Assembly: GCA_902522115.1 (NCBI GenBank) | Contig: CABYUV010000004.1 | Location: forward strand, 1 to 64,000 | Length of the DNA stretch: 64,000 nt | Direction of reading: 5' to 3' | Source of the DNA: an uncultured Pelagibacteraceae bacterium | Lineage (GTDB): Bacteria > Pseudomonadota > Alphaproteobacteria > Pelagibacterales > Pelagibacteraceae | Notes under the pieces: model-generated | Database searches by the model: none | What the model was told of the DNA's origin: nothing | Seen by the model: the letters and a program-made list of their open reading frames with translations, nothing else | Made by a program: the position numbers and the translations under genes | Shown here: positions 1 through 9,823 of the stretch, in pieces | Layout: each line of letters opens with the position of its first letter | How positions within the stretch are numbered: position 1 is the first letter of the stretch

Positions 1-1187
1 AATTTAGGATCTTGAGTAGCAACACCAACTGGGCAACGTCCTGTATGGCAGTGATAACATTCACCTGCTTTTACACCCATCTCCTTTTCAAAGTCAGCTT
101 CTGGGATGTCCTTATTACAATTCAATGCAATCATTGATCCAGTACCAATAGCGATTGCATCAGCTCCTAGAGCTAAAGCCTTAGCCATGTCTGCACCATC
201 TCTTACTCCACCAGCATAAATTAATGTTACTTTTCCAGTTTTACCAACATCGTCGATAGCTCTTCTCGCTTCTCTAATTGCAGCTATACCTGGAATTCCA
301 GTGTTTGCAGCAGCGATATGTGGGCCAGCTCCAGTAGATCCTTCCATTCCATCTAAGTAAATAGAGTCAGGATCGCATTTTGCAGCCATACGCACATCAT
401 CATAAACTTTAGATGCACCTAATTTTAATTGTATTGGCACTTTATTTTTTGTTAATTGTCTTAGCTCTTCTACTTTTAAAGCTAAATCATCTGGACCTAA
501 CCAGTCAGGGTGTCTAGCTGGAGATCTTTGGTCAATACCAGATGGTAATGATCTCATCTCTGCAACTTGGTCAGTAACTTTTTGACCCATTAAATGTCCA
601 CCCATTCCAACTTTTTGACCTTGTCCAATAAATACCTCAATACCATCAGCCAATTGTGCGTGATGTGGGTTAAAACCATATCTTGATTGAATACATTGGT
701 AATACCATTTTTCAGAATATCTTCTTTCATCAGGTATCATTCCGCCTTCACCTGAACATGTAGCACTACCTGCCATAGTTGCTCCTCTTGCTAAAGCAGT
801 TTTTGCTTCATAAGATAGAGCACCAAAACTCATTCCCGTAATATAAACTGGAATATCTAACTCAATTGGATTTTCACATCTAGGACCTATTACAGTCTTT
901 GTTTCACATTTCTCTCTGTAACCTTCAATTACAAACCTAGTTAGTGTTCCAGGTAAGAAAACTAAATCATCAAAAGTAGGAATTTTTTTCATTAATGCCA
1001 TTCCACGCATTCTGTATCTTCCTAATTGAGCTTTTATATGAATGTCGTCTATTACTTCAGGAGTGAAGATAGCATTATGTCCTAATAAACTTTTATTTCT
1101 TTTACCTTCTTCGTGCGCGTGGACATCTGCTTTCCCACCAACCCCTTTTCCATTTTTTTTAATTTTTTTACTTTTTTTCCTAGGCAT
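1..1187 (-). CDS. mgsC: Glutamate synthase large-subunit FMN-domain protein, N-methylglutamate synthase subunit C / GlxD-like (3' end truncated by window edge)
   Basis: Reverse-strand ORF open to the window edge; my translation begins MPRKKSKKIKKNGKGVGGKADVHAHEEG and contains ITGMSFGALSYEAKTALARGA, GEGGMIPDERRY, LKLGASKVYDDVRMAAKCDPDSIYLDGMEGSTGAGP and GECYHCHTGRCPVGVATQDP, typical of the GltB FMN/Fe-S region. TAATG overlap with the upstream gene. Confidence 0.85.
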   Translation of the reverse strand, partial: MPRKKSKKIKKNGKGVGGKADVHAHEEGKRNKSLLGHNAIFTPEVIDDIHIKAQLGRYRMRGMALMKKIPTFDDLVFLPGTLTRFVIEGYREKCETKTVIGPRCENPIELDIPVYITGMSFGALSYEAKTALARGATMAGSATCSGEGGMIPDERRYSEKWYYQCIQSRYGFNPHHAQLADGIEVFIGQGQKVGMGGHLMGQKVTDQVAEMRSLPSGIDQRSPARHPDWLGPDDLALKVEELRQLTKNKVPIQLKLGASKVYDDVRMAAKCDPDSIYLDGMEGSTGAGPHIAAANTGIPGIAAIREARRAIDDVGKTGKVTLIYAGGVRDGADMAKALALGADAIAIGTGSMIALNCNKDIPEADFEKEMGVKAGECYHCHTGRCPVGVATQDPK

Positions 1188-2041
1188 TAAATTGCTCCCT
1201 TCTTCTCTGTAGGTTCCAAATTATCGTAATTCCAAAGTTTTTTACCTGCTACAATTTTTTTCATTTTACTCACATCGAAATTTTCACCTATTTCAGCAAC
1301 CTTTAATTTTCTTTTGAGCCAATCTTGGTCATTTGATGTTAATTCCGAATCTACAGCATCACTACCATACGAGCCAATTTCTCCACCTACGAAAATTGTC
1401 CCATCATACATAGAGTCACCTAGGTTGATTCCAACATCTCCCAGGATAATTATTCTCCCTCTTTGCATCATAAAACCTGTGAATGCCCCTGCATCTCCAC
1501 CAATAATGATAGTTCCACCTTTCATGTCAATACCGGTTCTGGCACCAACACTACCTTTACAAATTAAATCTCCACCTCTAATTGCCGCACCAAAACATGA
1601 TCCAGCATTTTTTTCAATTACAACTTTACCAGCCATTAAGTTTTCTGCACATGACCATCCAACTCTTCCGTTAATTCTGACTATTGGACCATCACAAGAA
1701 CCCATTCCAAAGTATCCTAAACTTCCTTCAAAAATTAAATTCAGTTTATTTAAAATACCAACTCCAAGACTGTGTTTACCTTGTGGGTTTTTAATAACTA
1801 TTGTTCCATACCCTTGACTCATTAAGTTATCAATTTCCTTATTAGCTTCAGGAGCTGTCATGTCTTTAACATCAAGCTCAGTTCTTTTATTAAAATCTAC
1901 ATCGTACGTGCCAAAGTAATAAAAGTTTTCTGCTTCATCAGGATTAAAGAATTTTTGTTGAGTTCTTCCTGTTAATACCTCAGTGTGCATACCCATCGAT
2001 TGGGCCTTGGATTTTTTTGACACAGTTTTTAGATTTGCCAT
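1187..2041 (-). CDS. mgsB: GXGXG (glutamate synthase alpha-subunit C-terminal) domain protein, MgsB/GlxC-like
   Basis: Repeated GG/G-x-G beta-helix motifs (GKVVIEKNAGSCFGAAIRGGDLICKGSVGARTGIDMKGGTIIIGGDAGAFTGFMMQRGRIIILGDVG); position between a GATase class II gene and a GltB FMN-domain gene. Confidence 0.85.
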   Translation of the reverse strand: MANLKTVSKKSKAQSMGMHTEVLTGRTQQKFFNPDEAENFYYFGTYDVDFNKRTELDVKDMTAPEANKEIDNLMSQGYGTIVIKNPQGKHSLGVGILNKLNLIFEGSLGYFGMGSCDGPIVRINGRVGWSCAENLMAGKVVIEKNAGSCFGAAIRGGDLICKGSVGARTGIDMKGGTIIIGGDAGAFTGFMMQRGRIIILGDVGINLGDSMYDGTIFVGGEIGSYGSDAVDSELTSNDQDWLKRKLKVAEIGENFDVSKMKKIVAGKKLWNYDNLEPTEKKGAI

Positions 2042-2973
2042 ACTTTAACCTCCCCATCAAATGGATCATATGTATCAATTTCTTGTGGTAACACAGACCT
2101 AATTGCAATTTCCTCTGATCCCATTGCTACTAAATCATCAGACTCATACAAAACCAAAGGTTTTGCAGCCATTGTATCTTTAGCCATACCTAATGAGTCT
2201 TTAGTTGCAACAAAGTATGTGAAAACCCCATCAAGACCAGTTAATGACTCTTTCATTCCTTCTTCTAAAGTTGCTCCATGTCTCATTTTTTCTGCGATAT
2301 AAACTGCAATTAATTCTGAGTCACATTCAGACATAAATCTCATTCCCTTGTTTTCTAAAACTCTTCTGTTATTCCAATAATTAGTTAATTGTCCATTATG
2401 AACTACAGACACATCACTAAATGGATAGCCCCAGAAAGGGTGAGCAGATTTAATATCAACACCTGATTCAGTTGCCATTCTAGCATGACCGATTGCATGT
2501 GTTCCAACTACTTTATCTAAACTATATCTGTCACATACCATTTTAGCATTTCCAAGATCTTTAATTACCTCTAAAGATTTTCCCATAGATAAAATTTCTA
2601 CACCTGGAATACTTTCTATCCTCTGTGAAAAGTCTAACAAATCTTTTGTATCATAATCAATCTCATATCTTAGTGAGTAAGGAAGAGTTCTCTCTTCTTT
2701 AACCACTTTAGCTCCCATCTCAGCCAGAGTTTCGTCTACAATTTTTTTTCTTTCATCGTAAACAGACACATCTTCCATAACTGATGAACTTCCTTCACCT
2801 ACGTTTTCTCCAACTTTAAAACGCATAATGAAATTTTTACCATCTGTATCTCCATACAAAGCGTAACCTGTAGAGTCCTCTCCTCGATGTTTTAATGCTT
2901 GGAGCATCCCTTGTAGTTCACTTCCAACATTTGAAGATTTTCCTCTATGAATTAAACCTGCTATTCCACACAT
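2029..2973 (-). CDS. mgsA: Class II glutamine amidotransferase, MgsA/GlxB-like
   Basis: N-terminal MCGIAGLIHRG (Ntn Cys2), GHARMATESGVDIKSAHPF, VVHNGQLTNYWNNR. Confidence 0.85.
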   Translation of the reverse strand: MCGIAGLIHRGKSSNVGSELQGMLQALKHRGEDSTGYALYGDTDGKNFIMRFKVGENVGEGSSSVMEDVSVYDERKKIVDETLAEMGAKVVKEERTLPYSLRYEIDYDTKDLLDFSQRIESIPGVEILSMGKSLEVIKDLGNAKMVCDRYSLDKVVGTHAIGHARMATESGVDIKSAHPFWGYPFSDVSVVHNGQLTNYWNNRRVLENKGMRFMSECDSELIAVYIAEKMRHGATLEEGMKESLTGLDGVFTYFVATKDSLGMAKDTMAAKPLVLYESDDLVAMGSEEIAIRSVLPQEIDTYDPFDGEVKVWQI

Positions 2974-3005
2974 ATATTTATACCCTTTCTATCTATTTCT
3001 GTAAC

Positions 3006-4481
3006 CTACGGTAGACAATCAAGATAAGTATCCAGATCCCATTGTGTTGTTGCACCAAGAAATCTTTCCCACTCATCATTTTTATACCAATGAAAAACTT
3101 TATACATTTCATCTGGCATTGCAGATTTGATGACTTCATCCTCAGCCAGTCTATCTAAAGCTTCACCCAAACTTAATGGAAGTTTTTTAACATCTTTACC
3201 AGCTTTTTGAGCTTCGTAAATATTTCTAGATTCTGGAGCCGCTGGTTTCATTTTCTTACTTATACCCTCATCGCAAGCTTTTAACAAAGCAGCACCTAAT
3301 AAGTAAGGATTATGCATCGAGTCTACTGATCTGTATTCAAATCTTCCTGGAGCAGAAACTCTTAGACCACAAGTTCTGTTTTGATATCCCCAATCAGCAT
3401 AAACAGGAGCCCAAAATCCTTGATCCCATAATCTTCTATAAGAGTTTACTGTAGAAGATCCAAGAGCTGTTAATGCAGGTAAGTGCTTCATGATACCTGC
3501 AATTGATTGCAAACCAATTTTACCTGGTAATTGCATATCTTTCGTGTCAGGCATGAAAGTGTTAGTCCCACCTTCAACATAACTAAAAACTTCTTCAACA
3601 CCCGGCAGGGTTTTATTTCCAAGTTTGTTTAGTTTAATTTTTCCACCTTTCCATAAAGACATATTTGTATGACAACCACTTGCAGAAACACCCATAAATG
3701 GTTTTGTCATAAAGCAAGCTATTAAATTATGTTCTCTTGCAACTTGAGCACAAATTTGTCTGTAGGTTGATAATCTATCTGCGTTCCTTAAAACGTTATC
3801 ATAGGTCCAATTTAATTCTAATTGACCCGGCGCATCTTCATGGTCTCCTTGAATCATATCAAGACCCATTGCTTTAGCGTACTCAATAACCTTCATAAAC
3901 ACTGGTCTCAATGATTCAAATTGATCAATATGATAACAGAATGGTTTGGAGAAACCCTTTCCTGTTGGTGTACCATCTTCATTTTTTGTTAACCACATCA
4001 TTTCAGGTTCTGTACCAACTCTTAGTTCTAGACCATGTTTTTTCTTAAATTCATCCATGAAAATTCTGAGATTTCCTCTGCAATCTGATGTTAAATGACC
4101 ACCTGGATTTTTTCTTTCCTCTCTGTTTCTAAAGCAAGTTACAAATACCCTTCCAACTCTCTTATCCCATGGTAATTGAACAAAAGTTTCAGGATCTGGT
4201 ATACCGACAAGTTCCATAGCTTCAGGACCATATCCAATATAATTATTATGACGATCTAAGAATAAGTTTGCTGTAGCTCCGTAAACTAATTGAAACCCTT
4301 TTTCTGCAGTTCTTTCCCAATGATCTGCAGGAATACCTTTACCAACAACCCTACCTGTTACAGAAATGAATTGATAATAAATATATGTGATGCCAAGTTC
4401 GTTAATTTTTTCTCTGACTTTTTTAACTAATTTTGCTCTACCTGGCTGATTAACATGTTTCTCTAGATCTGTCATTTTCAC
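3006..4481 (-). CDS. Glutamine synthetase family protein (GlnT / gamma-glutamylmethylamide synthetase-like)
   Basis: GS motifs: GTEPEMMWL, GDHEDAPGQLELNW, GCHTNMSLWKGG, NSYRRLWDQGFWAP, RFEYRSVDSMHNPYL; immediately upstream of mgsABC-like genes. Substrate (methylamine versus ammonia or another amine) not decidable from sequence reading. Confidence 0.8.
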   Translation of the reverse strand: MKMTDLEKHVNQPGRAKLVKKVREKINELGITYIYYQFISVTGRVVGKGIPADHWERTAEKGFQLVYGATANLFLDRHNNYIGYGPEAMELVGIPDPETFVQLPWDKRVGRVFVTCFRNREERKNPGGHLTSDCRGNLRIFMDEFKKKHGLELRVGTEPEMMWLTKNEDGTPTGKGFSKPFCYHIDQFESLRPVFMKVIEYAKAMGLDMIQGDHEDAPGQLELNWTYDNVLRNADRLSTYRQICAQVAREHNLIACFMTKPFMGVSASGCHTNMSLWKGGKIKLNKLGNKTLPGVEEVFSYVEGGTNTFMPDTKDMQLPGKIGLQSIAGIMKHLPALTALGSSTVNSYRRLWDQGFWAPVYADWGYQNRTCGLRVSAPGRFEYRSVDSMHNPYLLGAALLKACDEGISKKMKPAAPESRNIYEAQKAGKDVKKLPLSLGEALDRLAEDEVIKSAMPDEMYKVFHWYKNDEWERFLGATTQWDLDTYLDCLP

Positions 4482-4544
4482 CCCTCAATGAATTTAATTT
4501 ATTCAAACGTAGCTGAAAAATTTATTTGTGTCTAGGCTTAGAGT

Positions 4545-5873
4545 CTAGCTCCAAGGAAACGGACTGTTCGAAGTAGGGTGAAGTTCTCCCTTCTCGTAAC
4601 GGTTGAATCTAAATGGTTTTAACAAATCACTTTCAGTACCAAGAATTTCTTTTGCAACAAGCTCACCAACACCAATCATCTTGTATCCATGGTTTGCATC
4701 TGCAATCATGTAAACGTTTTCAAAAAACCTATCAAAGATTGGAAAAGAGTCTGGCGTCATGCATCCAAGACCACCCGATGGTCCTTTTCTATACAAATCA
4801 GATTTACCTTCAAATCTTTTTTGACAATGAGCTAAAGCTGAACACCACATTTCACTAAATGCATCAGTTGTTTGATACTCAGGAGATTCAATTCCATAAG
4901 GATCAACATTAACTTGATCAAAATGTTTTTTGACTATGTATGGTGAGGTTCCACCTTGAACACCTAATCCATCTATGTCAGGTTTATAATAAATTCCCCA
5001 AATTTTATCAGTTAATAATTTTTTAGTTTTGTCTGAATATAACGGAGCTGTCGAGTCTACATGAACTACAGGTGGTTGTTTTCCATCATTTGTTTTTAAA
5101 AAATCTGGTTCAACACCAATAACACCTTCTTGTAACATCCAGTATGTCCACATGTCAGTCTCATGCATTTTTCCATCTTTGCCTTTTATGCTTGCTGTTT
5201 TAGGTAATTCCAACATGTTCCAAAAATCTCTTGCCCAAGGTCCTGCTCCAATAACAACTTGTTCACATTCAATTATGCCTTTGTCCGTTTCTACTCCTGT
5301 AACAGCTTGACTGTTACTTCCTTTTTTAAATCCTGTTACCTTTACACCTTTCATCACTTGAACACCATTTGATGTAGATTTACTCTCAAGTGCTTTAATT
5401 GAATCTTTGTTAAATGCGTATCCACCTTTTTTTTCATGAAGTACAGAAGTGATACCTTGTGCCTGCCAATCATCAAAAATATCCTTCATGTAATTTGAAC
5501 AATCTTTTTCACCTTCTATGAAGACTGACTCGTATCCAATAGCTTTTTGTTGTTCATAAATAGTTGCAACATCTTCATGCATTACCTCAGGTGATATTTG
5601 CATATAACCAACTGGGTTATATTTAAATGCTTTAGGATCGCTCTCCCATACAGAAACTGAGTGAGCCATTAACTCTCTCATTGCTGGTTGAAAATAATTA
5701 TTCCTTACAACACCGCAGGCAATTCCACTTGCACCAGCTGCAGTATCTTTTTTTTCTAATACAATTATGTCACCAGGATTTTTGTATGTTTCAGAAAGTT
5801 TCCAAGCAGTACTTAGTCCGTGAATTCCACCACCGATGATAACTACTTTTGCTTTCGAAGGTAATGTCGTCAT
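4545..5873 (-). CDS. FAD-dependent oxidoreductase (DAO/sarcosine oxidase beta-like family)
   Basis: N-terminal VVIIGGGIHGLSTAWKLSE dinucleotide-binding motif, VIGAGPWAR, GGLGCMTPDSFPIFDRFFENVYMIADANHGYKMIGVGE. Confidence 0.8.
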   Translation of the reverse strand: MTTLPSKAKVVIIGGGIHGLSTAWKLSETYKNPGDIIVLEKKDTAAGASGIACGVVRNNYFQPAMRELMAHSVSVWESDPKAFKYNPVGYMQISPEVMHEDVATIYEQQKAIGYESVFIEGEKDCSNYMKDIFDDWQAQGITSVLHEKKGGYAFNKDSIKALESKSTSNGVQVMKGVKVTGFKKGSNSQAVTGVETDKGIIECEQVVIGAGPWARDFWNMLELPKTASIKGKDGKMHETDMWTYWMLQEGVIGVEPDFLKTNDGKQPPVVHVDSTAPLYSDKTKKLLTDKIWGIYYKPDIDGLGVQGGTSPYIVKKHFDQVNVDPYGIESPEYQTTDAFSEMWCSALAHCQKRFEGKSDLYRKGPSGGLGCMTPDSFPIFDRFFENVYMIADANHGYKMIGVGELVAKEILGTESDLLKPFRFNRYEKGELHPTSNSPFPWS

Positions 5874-5974
5874 GTCAAAACATTATTTTTTGGCAGAGGT
5901 AATTAATATAATTATTTATAGAACTAAAATTTATATATAAAAAATAGATACTTCGATTTTATTTAAAAATTTGG

Positions 5975-6325
5975 CTAATAATTTATGTTTTTTAGAGTAA
6001 TTAAATAATCATTGAACTCTTTAATAAAAGACTCACTTGGCATTATATTTTTAATTCTCTGATCAGTTGAAGTTTTTTCAAGCCTAAAGAATCCTTTTTC
6101 ACAAGCCTCTGTAATTATTAAAGCAGATTTAGGTCTAGAAGTTTTAAAAAGTTTTGTCTTTAATTCCTCTACTGATAATTTTTTATCTTCTTTATAAGCA
6201 GACATTACCAATAACATCATATGATAATGTGAAGGCGATTTTCTAAAAAAATAATTACTTGACGTATGAGATTGTCTCATTTGATCTTCCCAAAAATCTA
6301 AGAGTGTTTTTTTTTCTTTGGGCAT
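5975..6325 (-). CDS. Small winged-helix-like protein, possible transcriptional regulator
   Basis: 116 aa; SVEELKTKLFKTSRPKSALIITEACEKGFFRLEKTSTDQRIKNIMPSESF reads like a MarR-type wHTH plus wing; sits directly upstream of tdm on the opposite side of the GS operon, same strand. Confidence 0.45.
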   Translation of the reverse strand: MPKEKKTLLDFWEDQMRQSHTSSNYFFRKSPSHYHMMLLVMSAYKEDKKLSVEELKTKLFKTSRPKSALIITEACEKGFFRLEKTSTDQRIKNIMPSESFIKEFNDYLITLKNINY

Positions 6326-6334
6326 GATTTTTCT

Positions 6335-8674
6335 TTATGCTCTAACTCTTGACTTTGTTGGATCATAGAATGGAAATCCAACTACCTTTGCACTAATTCG
6401 TTTTTGGTGTCCGTCTATTTTTCCAACTTCTACCTCTGTTCCAATTTCAGAATACTGTAAATCAATTCTACACAAAGCAATATTTTTGTTTAAGGTTGAT
6501 GATAAACATCCACTAGTAACTATACCTACTTGTGATCTACCTATGTGCACACAGTCTCCATGACCTGCAATTTCTTTCCCTATAAGTTCTAGCCCAACAA
6601 GTTTTTTTTGTGGATTGGCTTTTCTTTTAATTAATTCCTCTTTACCAATAAAGTCCTCTTCTTTTGTTTTTAAAGGTACCGCAAAACCTATGCCAGCTTC
6701 AAAAGGATCTTGTTGTCCATCGAATTCATTTCCAAATAAAATTAATCCTGCTTCGATTCTAAGTTTATCTAAGGCAGCAAATCCTGCTGGTATCAAACCA
6801 TCATCCTTTCCAGCTTCCATTAACTTATCCCAAACTGCAGGAGCATGTTTTGGATGACACCATATTTCAAAACCAAGTTCACCAGTATAACCAGTTCTTG
6901 ATACAATCAGAGGAATTCCTTGTAATTCTTCTATTCTACAAATGCTAAATCTAAACCAGCCTAATTCATCTATCGATGGTTGAGTAGGCGGTGTAAAAAT
7001 AATTTTTTTTAAGATATCTCTACTTTTGGGACCTTGCAAAGAGACATTACTAATTTGATCTGTAGAATTTTTAATATGGGCATTGAAATTTTTTTTCTTA
7101 GCAATTTCTTTTAACCACTCTCCTGCATACTCATCACCACAAATCCATCTAAAACCTGTTTCACTTAATCTTAATAGAGTTCCATCATCAAACATCATTC
7201 CATTTTCATAGCACATTGCTGAATAAACCACCTGACCTACAGAAAGTTTTTTTATATTTCTTGTAAGTGTGTAATTCATTAATTCCTCCGCATCAGGGCC
7301 GAGTATTTCAAATTTTCTTAATGATGATAAATCTATTAATACAGCATTATTTCTGCAGGCATTGTATTCATTAACCAAACCATGTTTGGTATAATCGTTC
7401 GGTAACCAAAAACCTCTAGCATCAACAAAGTTCCTAGTTAGTTTTGATGTTCTTTCGTAAAATCCTGAATTTCTAGTTAATTTTTTTTCTGAGTCTGTTT
7501 TCATTCGGAAAGCAAATGATTTACTGAATTCTTTATTTTTATCATACGTTCTAACAAAAATATCAGTAGGTTTCCATGAATTACAAGCATCAATATCACT
7601 AGGACAAGCAGTTGTACCAATTATTAAATCCTTTAAAGCTCTAAACATTACATAGTCTCCAGGTCTAGAATAAGACTCGTCAGATATAACAGAATTTAAA
7701 CCGGCAGCAGAAGTATTAAAGAAAAGATTTATTGCATGCCAACCTTTTTGCTTCTGTACTCCAAATTTTGACATACTTTCAGTCAAATTATCTGAACAGT
7801 TTGGATGTCCAAAATATCCTGCATCTTCATAATATTTTGAAGTACATGCTAGATTAAAAGTATCATGTTTACCCACTGTATCTCTTATAACTTCAACAAG
7901 AGGCTCATGGTCTGTATCATAAAATTTAGAATGTAATCCAGGTCCAGGAAAAGTGTTTCCCATAAATGTTCTTGTAGTTTGCCAGTCCAATCCTTTTTCA
8001 ACTCCTTTTTCTAATTTTCTTGTATCAAATGCCACAAAGTCGGAACACTGTCTTCCAGTTGGACTTATTATCTGTATATAATCTCCTTCTTTTACCTGGT
8101 AAGATATAGAAGTTTCTTTATTTATATTTTCTTCATATAAAGGTTCATAGACAGGATCTGGTATCACATTTAATTCTTTATCATTTACAATTTGTGATCG
8201 CTTAATAAAAATTGTTAGATCACTTGGAGGGTTTTGATTTGTTACATCCATATCCTCACTAGGTGCAGCGAAAATAGCATAACACTTGTCTTTTGATTTT
8301 AATTTAAAGCTCTCTCCTGCTTTAGTATCTAAATCAAATATGATTGAAGATTTTGAGTCTGAGATATTTAAGTTTCTTTTTTTTAATTGGTGATTTGTTG
8401 CTAATATTGTCTCATCTTTACCATTAAGAATAGATCTAATAAAATTTTTATCATTGTTTGACTTAAGATTTAAAATTCCAACATCAGATTTACCATCTTT
8501 GTTAAAACAAATAATTTCACAGATTTGATTACCTTCATTATTAATAATTTCTAATTCATCATCTGGAAAAATTTGAAAAGCAGTAAGAGCACCACCATTC
8601 ACAACATGTCGCTCAACTCCAGGTGGTAAAATATTTAGTCCAGGATTTTTAATATCTTTGCTTGTACCCAACAT
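6335..8674 (-). CDS. tdm: Trimethylamine N-oxide demethylase Tdm (DUF1989-type Zn domain + GcvT/THF domain)
   Basis: N-terminal PPGVERHVVNGGALTAFQIFPDDELEIINNEGNQ; Zn-type motif C-x12-H-x2-C (CTSKYYEDAGYFGHPNC) followed 64 residues later by C (TTAC), matching my recollection of the Methylocella Tdm Zn ligand spacing (C263/H276/C279/C343); C-terminal GcvT domain (GYTGELGFEIW, GLIPAGFAALDKLRIEAG). Confidence 0.9.
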   Translation of the reverse strand: MLGTSKDIKNPGLNILPPGVERHVVNGGALTAFQIFPDDELEIINNEGNQICEIICFNKDGKSDVGILNLKSNNDKNFIRSILNGKDETILATNHQLKKRNLNISDSKSSIIFDLDTKAGESFKLKSKDKCYAIFAAPSEDMDVTNQNPPSDLTIFIKRSQIVNDKELNVIPDPVYEPLYEENINKETSISYQVKEGDYIQIISPTGRQCSDFVAFDTRKLEKGVEKGLDWQTTRTFMGNTFPGPGLHSKFYDTDHEPLVEVIRDTVGKHDTFNLACTSKYYEDAGYFGHPNCSDNLTESMSKFGVQKQKGWHAINLFFNTSAAGLNSVISDESYSRPGDYVMFRALKDLIIGTTACPSDIDACNSWKPTDIFVRTYDKNKEFSKSFAFRMKTDSEKKLTRNSGFYERTSKLTRNFVDARGFWLPNDYTKHGLVNEYNACRNNAVLIDLSSLRKFEILGPDAEELMNYTLTRNIKKLSVGQVVYSAMCYENGMMFDDGTLLRLSETGFRWICGDEYAGEWLKEIAKKKNFNAHIKNSTDQISNVSLQGPKSRDILKKIIFTPPTQPSIDELGWFRFSICRIEELQGIPLIVSRTGYTGELGFEIWCHPKHAPAVWDKLMEAGKDDGLIPAGFAALDKLRIEAGLILFGNEFDGQQDPFEAGIGFAVPLKTKEEDFIGKEELIKRKANPQKKLVGLELIGKEIAGHGDCVHIGRSQVGIVTSGCLSSTLNKNIALCRIDLQYSEIGTEVEVGKIDGHQKRISAKVVGFPFYDPTKSRVRA

Positions 8675-8758
8675 AAACTGCGATAATTTAATTTTCTATT
8701 GTGACCATATTATAATCAAAACGAGTTGACTATAACTTTAAATAGGAACATACTTTCG

Positions 8759-8776
8759 TAATTAATATATTAATTA
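8759..8776. promoter_or_regulatory. 18-bp perfect palindrome TAATTAATATATTAATTA in the tdm/tmoX divergent intergenic region
   Basis: Read directly; 13 bp upstream of the tmoX start codon. Possible operator, but AT-rich so low specificity. Confidence 0.3.
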
Positions 8777-8789
8777 TAGAGGGGTATAT

Positions 8790-9737
8790 ATGAAAAAAAT
8801 AATATCATTACTATCTGCTCTAGTTATTTCTGTAGTGAGTTTTGCAGGAATTTCTAATGCCGATAGCAAAAAACCTATCGTAATCCCAACTCATAACTGG
8901 TCAAGCCAAATTGTTATGGCTTATGTTATTGGTGGAATTTTCGAAAGTATGGGTAATAACGTTACATATGCTGAGGGTGTAGACTCACAAGCAGTTTACG
9001 AGTCAATCAGACAGGGCGATGTAACTATATCACATGAAGTTTGGGAGTCTGCATTTGGTAAGTCTTTCGACACTGCTAGAGACAAGGGTGGTTTGTTAGA
9101 CTGGGGAGATCACGAGGCAAGAACTCTTGAAGATATGGGATATCCAAACTGGGTTGTTGAAAAAGGATTATGTCCAGGTTTACCAGATTGGACAGCTTTA
9201 AAAAATCCAGATTGTGCAAAAAACTTTACAACACCTGACTCTCCAGATGGAAAAGGAAGAATGTTGGAAGGTCCACAAACTTGGCATGGTGACTTAATTC
9301 CTCAAAGAATTGATGCGTTAGGTTTAGGTGACTTGTGGTGGGTAAAATTTGCAGGAGGTGCTGATGCACTTTGGGCAGAATTAAAAGCAGCTGAAAAAGA
9401 AGGAAGAGGAACAATTATATTCAACTGGACACCAAACTTTACAGATGGTGCTGGTTTTACATTTATTGATTTTCCTCCATACACAGCAGGTTGCAGACCA
9501 GCAGACGGTGGAGATGGTAAATGCGGTTCTCCTGATGGATACTTGAAAAAAGCAGTTCATGAGGATTTTCCAAAAACACATCCTAAGGCAGCAGCAGCTT
9601 TCAAGAAAATGTCATTTTCTACAAGTCAAATTGGAGCTATGGCGGCTTTAGTTGACGTTGATGGTATGACACACCAAGATGCAGCTAAAAAATGGTTAGC
9701 TGATAATGAGTCAACTTGGAAAGCTTTTGTAAAATAA
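8790..9737 (+). CDS. tmoX: Glycine betaine/TMAO-type ABC transporter substrate-binding protein (TmoX-like)
   Basis: Signal peptide MKKIISLLSALVISVVSFAGISNA; OpuAC-like body (PIVIPTHNWSSQIVMAYVIGGIFESMG...WTPNFTDGAGFTFIDFPPYTAGC); divergent from tdm and upstream of ATPase and permease genes. Confidence 0.8.
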   Translation: MKKIISLLSALVISVVSFAGISNADSKKPIVIPTHNWSSQIVMAYVIGGIFESMGNNVTYAEGVDSQAVYESIRQGDVTISHEVWESAFGKSFDTARDKGGLLDWGDHEARTLEDMGYPNWVVEKGLCPGLPDWTALKNPDCAKNFTTPDSPDGKGRMLEGPQTWHGDLIPQRIDALGLGDLWWVKFAGGADALWAELKAAEKEGRGTIIFNWTPNFTDGAGFTFIDFPPYTAGCRPADGGDGKCGSPDGYLKKAVHEDFPKTHPKAAAAFKKMSFSTSQIGAMAALVDVDGMTHQDAAKKWLADNESTWKAFVK

Positions 9738-9762
9738 GGATTATTAAAAAAGTTAAAAATTT

Positions 9763-9798
9763 AAATCTCCCCCATTTATTTGGGGGGGATTTTTTTTT
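9763..9798 (+). terminator. Rho-independent terminator-like hairpin after tmoX
   Basis: AAATCTCCCCC-ATTTATTT-GGGGGGGATTT followed by a T run (to about 9798). Confidence 0.75.
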
Positions 9799-9823
9799 AG
9801 TTAATTTTGTGTAAAATACATCT

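Noticed and set aside
1314-1817. 167-aa plus-strand ORF opposite mgsB
   Set aside because: Antisense shadow of the glycine-rich GXGXG gene; proline/isoleucine-rich composition with no domain.
9226-9581. Three overlapping minus-strand ORFs opposite tmoX
   Set aside because: Antisense ORFs within a well-supported SBP gene; low-complexity composition.
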